Shown one piece after another: positions 5,060-5,457 of a stretch of 5,457 bases of DNA (positions are counted from its first letter, which is position 1; every line of letters begins with the position of its first letter). The stretch covers positions 1 to 5,457 of the forward strand of contig CAIXSC010000545.1 of the NCBI GenBank assembly GCA_903921945.1, given 5' to 3'. The position numbers were made by a program, and so were the translations under genes. The notes below the pieces were generated by a model. The model saw only the letters and a list, made by a program, of their open reading frames with translations, was not told the DNA's origin and ran no database searches. Origin of the DNA: an uncultured Planctomycetaceae bacterium. Lineage in GTDB: Bacteria > Planctomycetota > Planctomycetia > Pirellulales > Pirellulaceae.

Positions 5060-5457
5060 TCAGTAGGATTCCGTGACGGCGCGAATAGCGAGCAACTGGT
5101 CGAGCAGGGCGGGGAACTGGTCGAGGGGGATCATGTTGGGGCCATCGCTGGGCGAGCTATCGGGATCGGGATGGGTCTCGAAGAAGAGACCATCGACACC
5201 GACCGCGACGGCGGCGCGGGCGAGCGGCGCGACCATCGCGCGGTTCCCGCCCGTGGCACCTCCGAGTCCGCCGGGTTCCTGGACGCTGTGCGTCGCGTCG
5301 TAGACGACGGGCGGGCCGAGTTCCCGCATGAGAGGCAGGGCGCGGAAATCGTTCACGAGGCGACCGTAGCCGAAAAATGTGCCGCGTTCGCACAACAGGA
5401 TGTTGGCACATCCGGCCGATTCGAGTTTGGCGACGACGTGCCGCATGTCGCTCGGCG
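5060..5457 (-). CDS. kdsA: 3-deoxy-8-phosphooctulonate synthase (KdsA), C-terminal part, 5' end outside window
   Basis: KdsA condenses phosphoenolpyruvate with arabinose 5-phosphate to give Kdo 8-phosphate in the cytoplasm, an early step of the Kdo branch of lipopolysaccharide synthesis. The visible 131 codons match the second half of the TIM-barrel family. Seen in order: CERGTFFGY (strand and loop of the phosphate-binding half), YDATHSVQEPGG, AAVAVGVDGLFFETHPDP and PSDGPN. The H of DATHS (codon at 5288-5290), the E of FFETHP (5177-5179) and the D of PSDGP (5144-5146) sit where metal-dependent enzymes such as that of Aquifex aeolicus have three of their four metal ligands. The fourth, a Cys in metal enzymes and an Asn in metal-free ones, lies in the missing N-terminal part, so the class is undecided. 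The ATG at 5446 is internal: the frame stays open to the window edge and the upstream residues P-S-D also fit the family. Stop is TGA; the next gene starts 55 bp downstream on the same strand. Confidence 0.95.
   Translation of the reverse strand, partial: PSDMRHVVAKLESAGCANILLCERGTFFGYGRLVNDFRALPLMRELGPPVVYDATHSVQEPGGLGGATGGNRAMVAPLARAAVAVGVDGLFFETHPDPDSSPSDGPNMIPLDQFPALLDQLLAIRAVTESY

Overview
The window looks like a stretch of chromosome from a planctomycete, most likely a Pirellulales-type bacterium. This is an inference from the high GC content, the low-complexity intergenic repeats, a LeuT-like sodium symporter, a large lipoprotein combining a transglutaminase-like fold with TPRs, and the KdsA type. 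No single marker proves it. Every gene I accept lies on the minus strand, so transcription runs from right to left.

In transcription order: (1) positions 5457-5060 hold the C-terminal part of kdsA, the Kdo-8-phosphate synthase of lipopolysaccharide core synthesis, cut by the window edge. (2) After 55 bp, 5004-3232 encodes a 590-residue predicted lipoprotein. It has a transglutaminase-like domain whose catalytic Cys and His appear to be lost, followed by C-terminal TPR-like repeats; it is probably co-transcribed with kdsA. (3) After 177 bp, 3053-2547 encodes a small exported protein with a Gly/Met-rich segment and a charged coiled coil. (4) A 216-bp gap holds a strong stem-loop (2435-2473) and then a good sigma70-like promoter (2388-2416). 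(5) 2330-519 encodes a complete sodium:neurotransmitter symporter (NSS/SNF family) very close to LeuT, with an added charged helical insertion between TM11 and TM12. (6) Downstream, at 286-167, lies a 39-codon ORF with one membrane helix that resembles the small subunits (MetS type) that accompany many bacterial NSS transporters.

The left 518 bp is the most unusual part. Between the transporter and its putative small subunit are two arrays of 7-bp tandem repeats (364-434 and 485-519) with a shared CTCGC core. A 13-bp stem-loop is built partly from the second array. Beyond the small ORF are two copies of a CGACGGAC hairpin element, one inside a nested palindrome centred on position 37.

Functionally the window joins envelope biogenesis (KdsA), two exported proteins of unknown role, and a sodium-driven amino-acid-type uptake system. 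No mobile-element gene, CRISPR array, tRNA or rRNA was seen. The strongest candidates for something undescribed are the repeat-separated NSS/small-subunit pair with its extracytoplasmic coiled-coil insert, and the transglutaminase-like pseudoenzyme lipoprotein.
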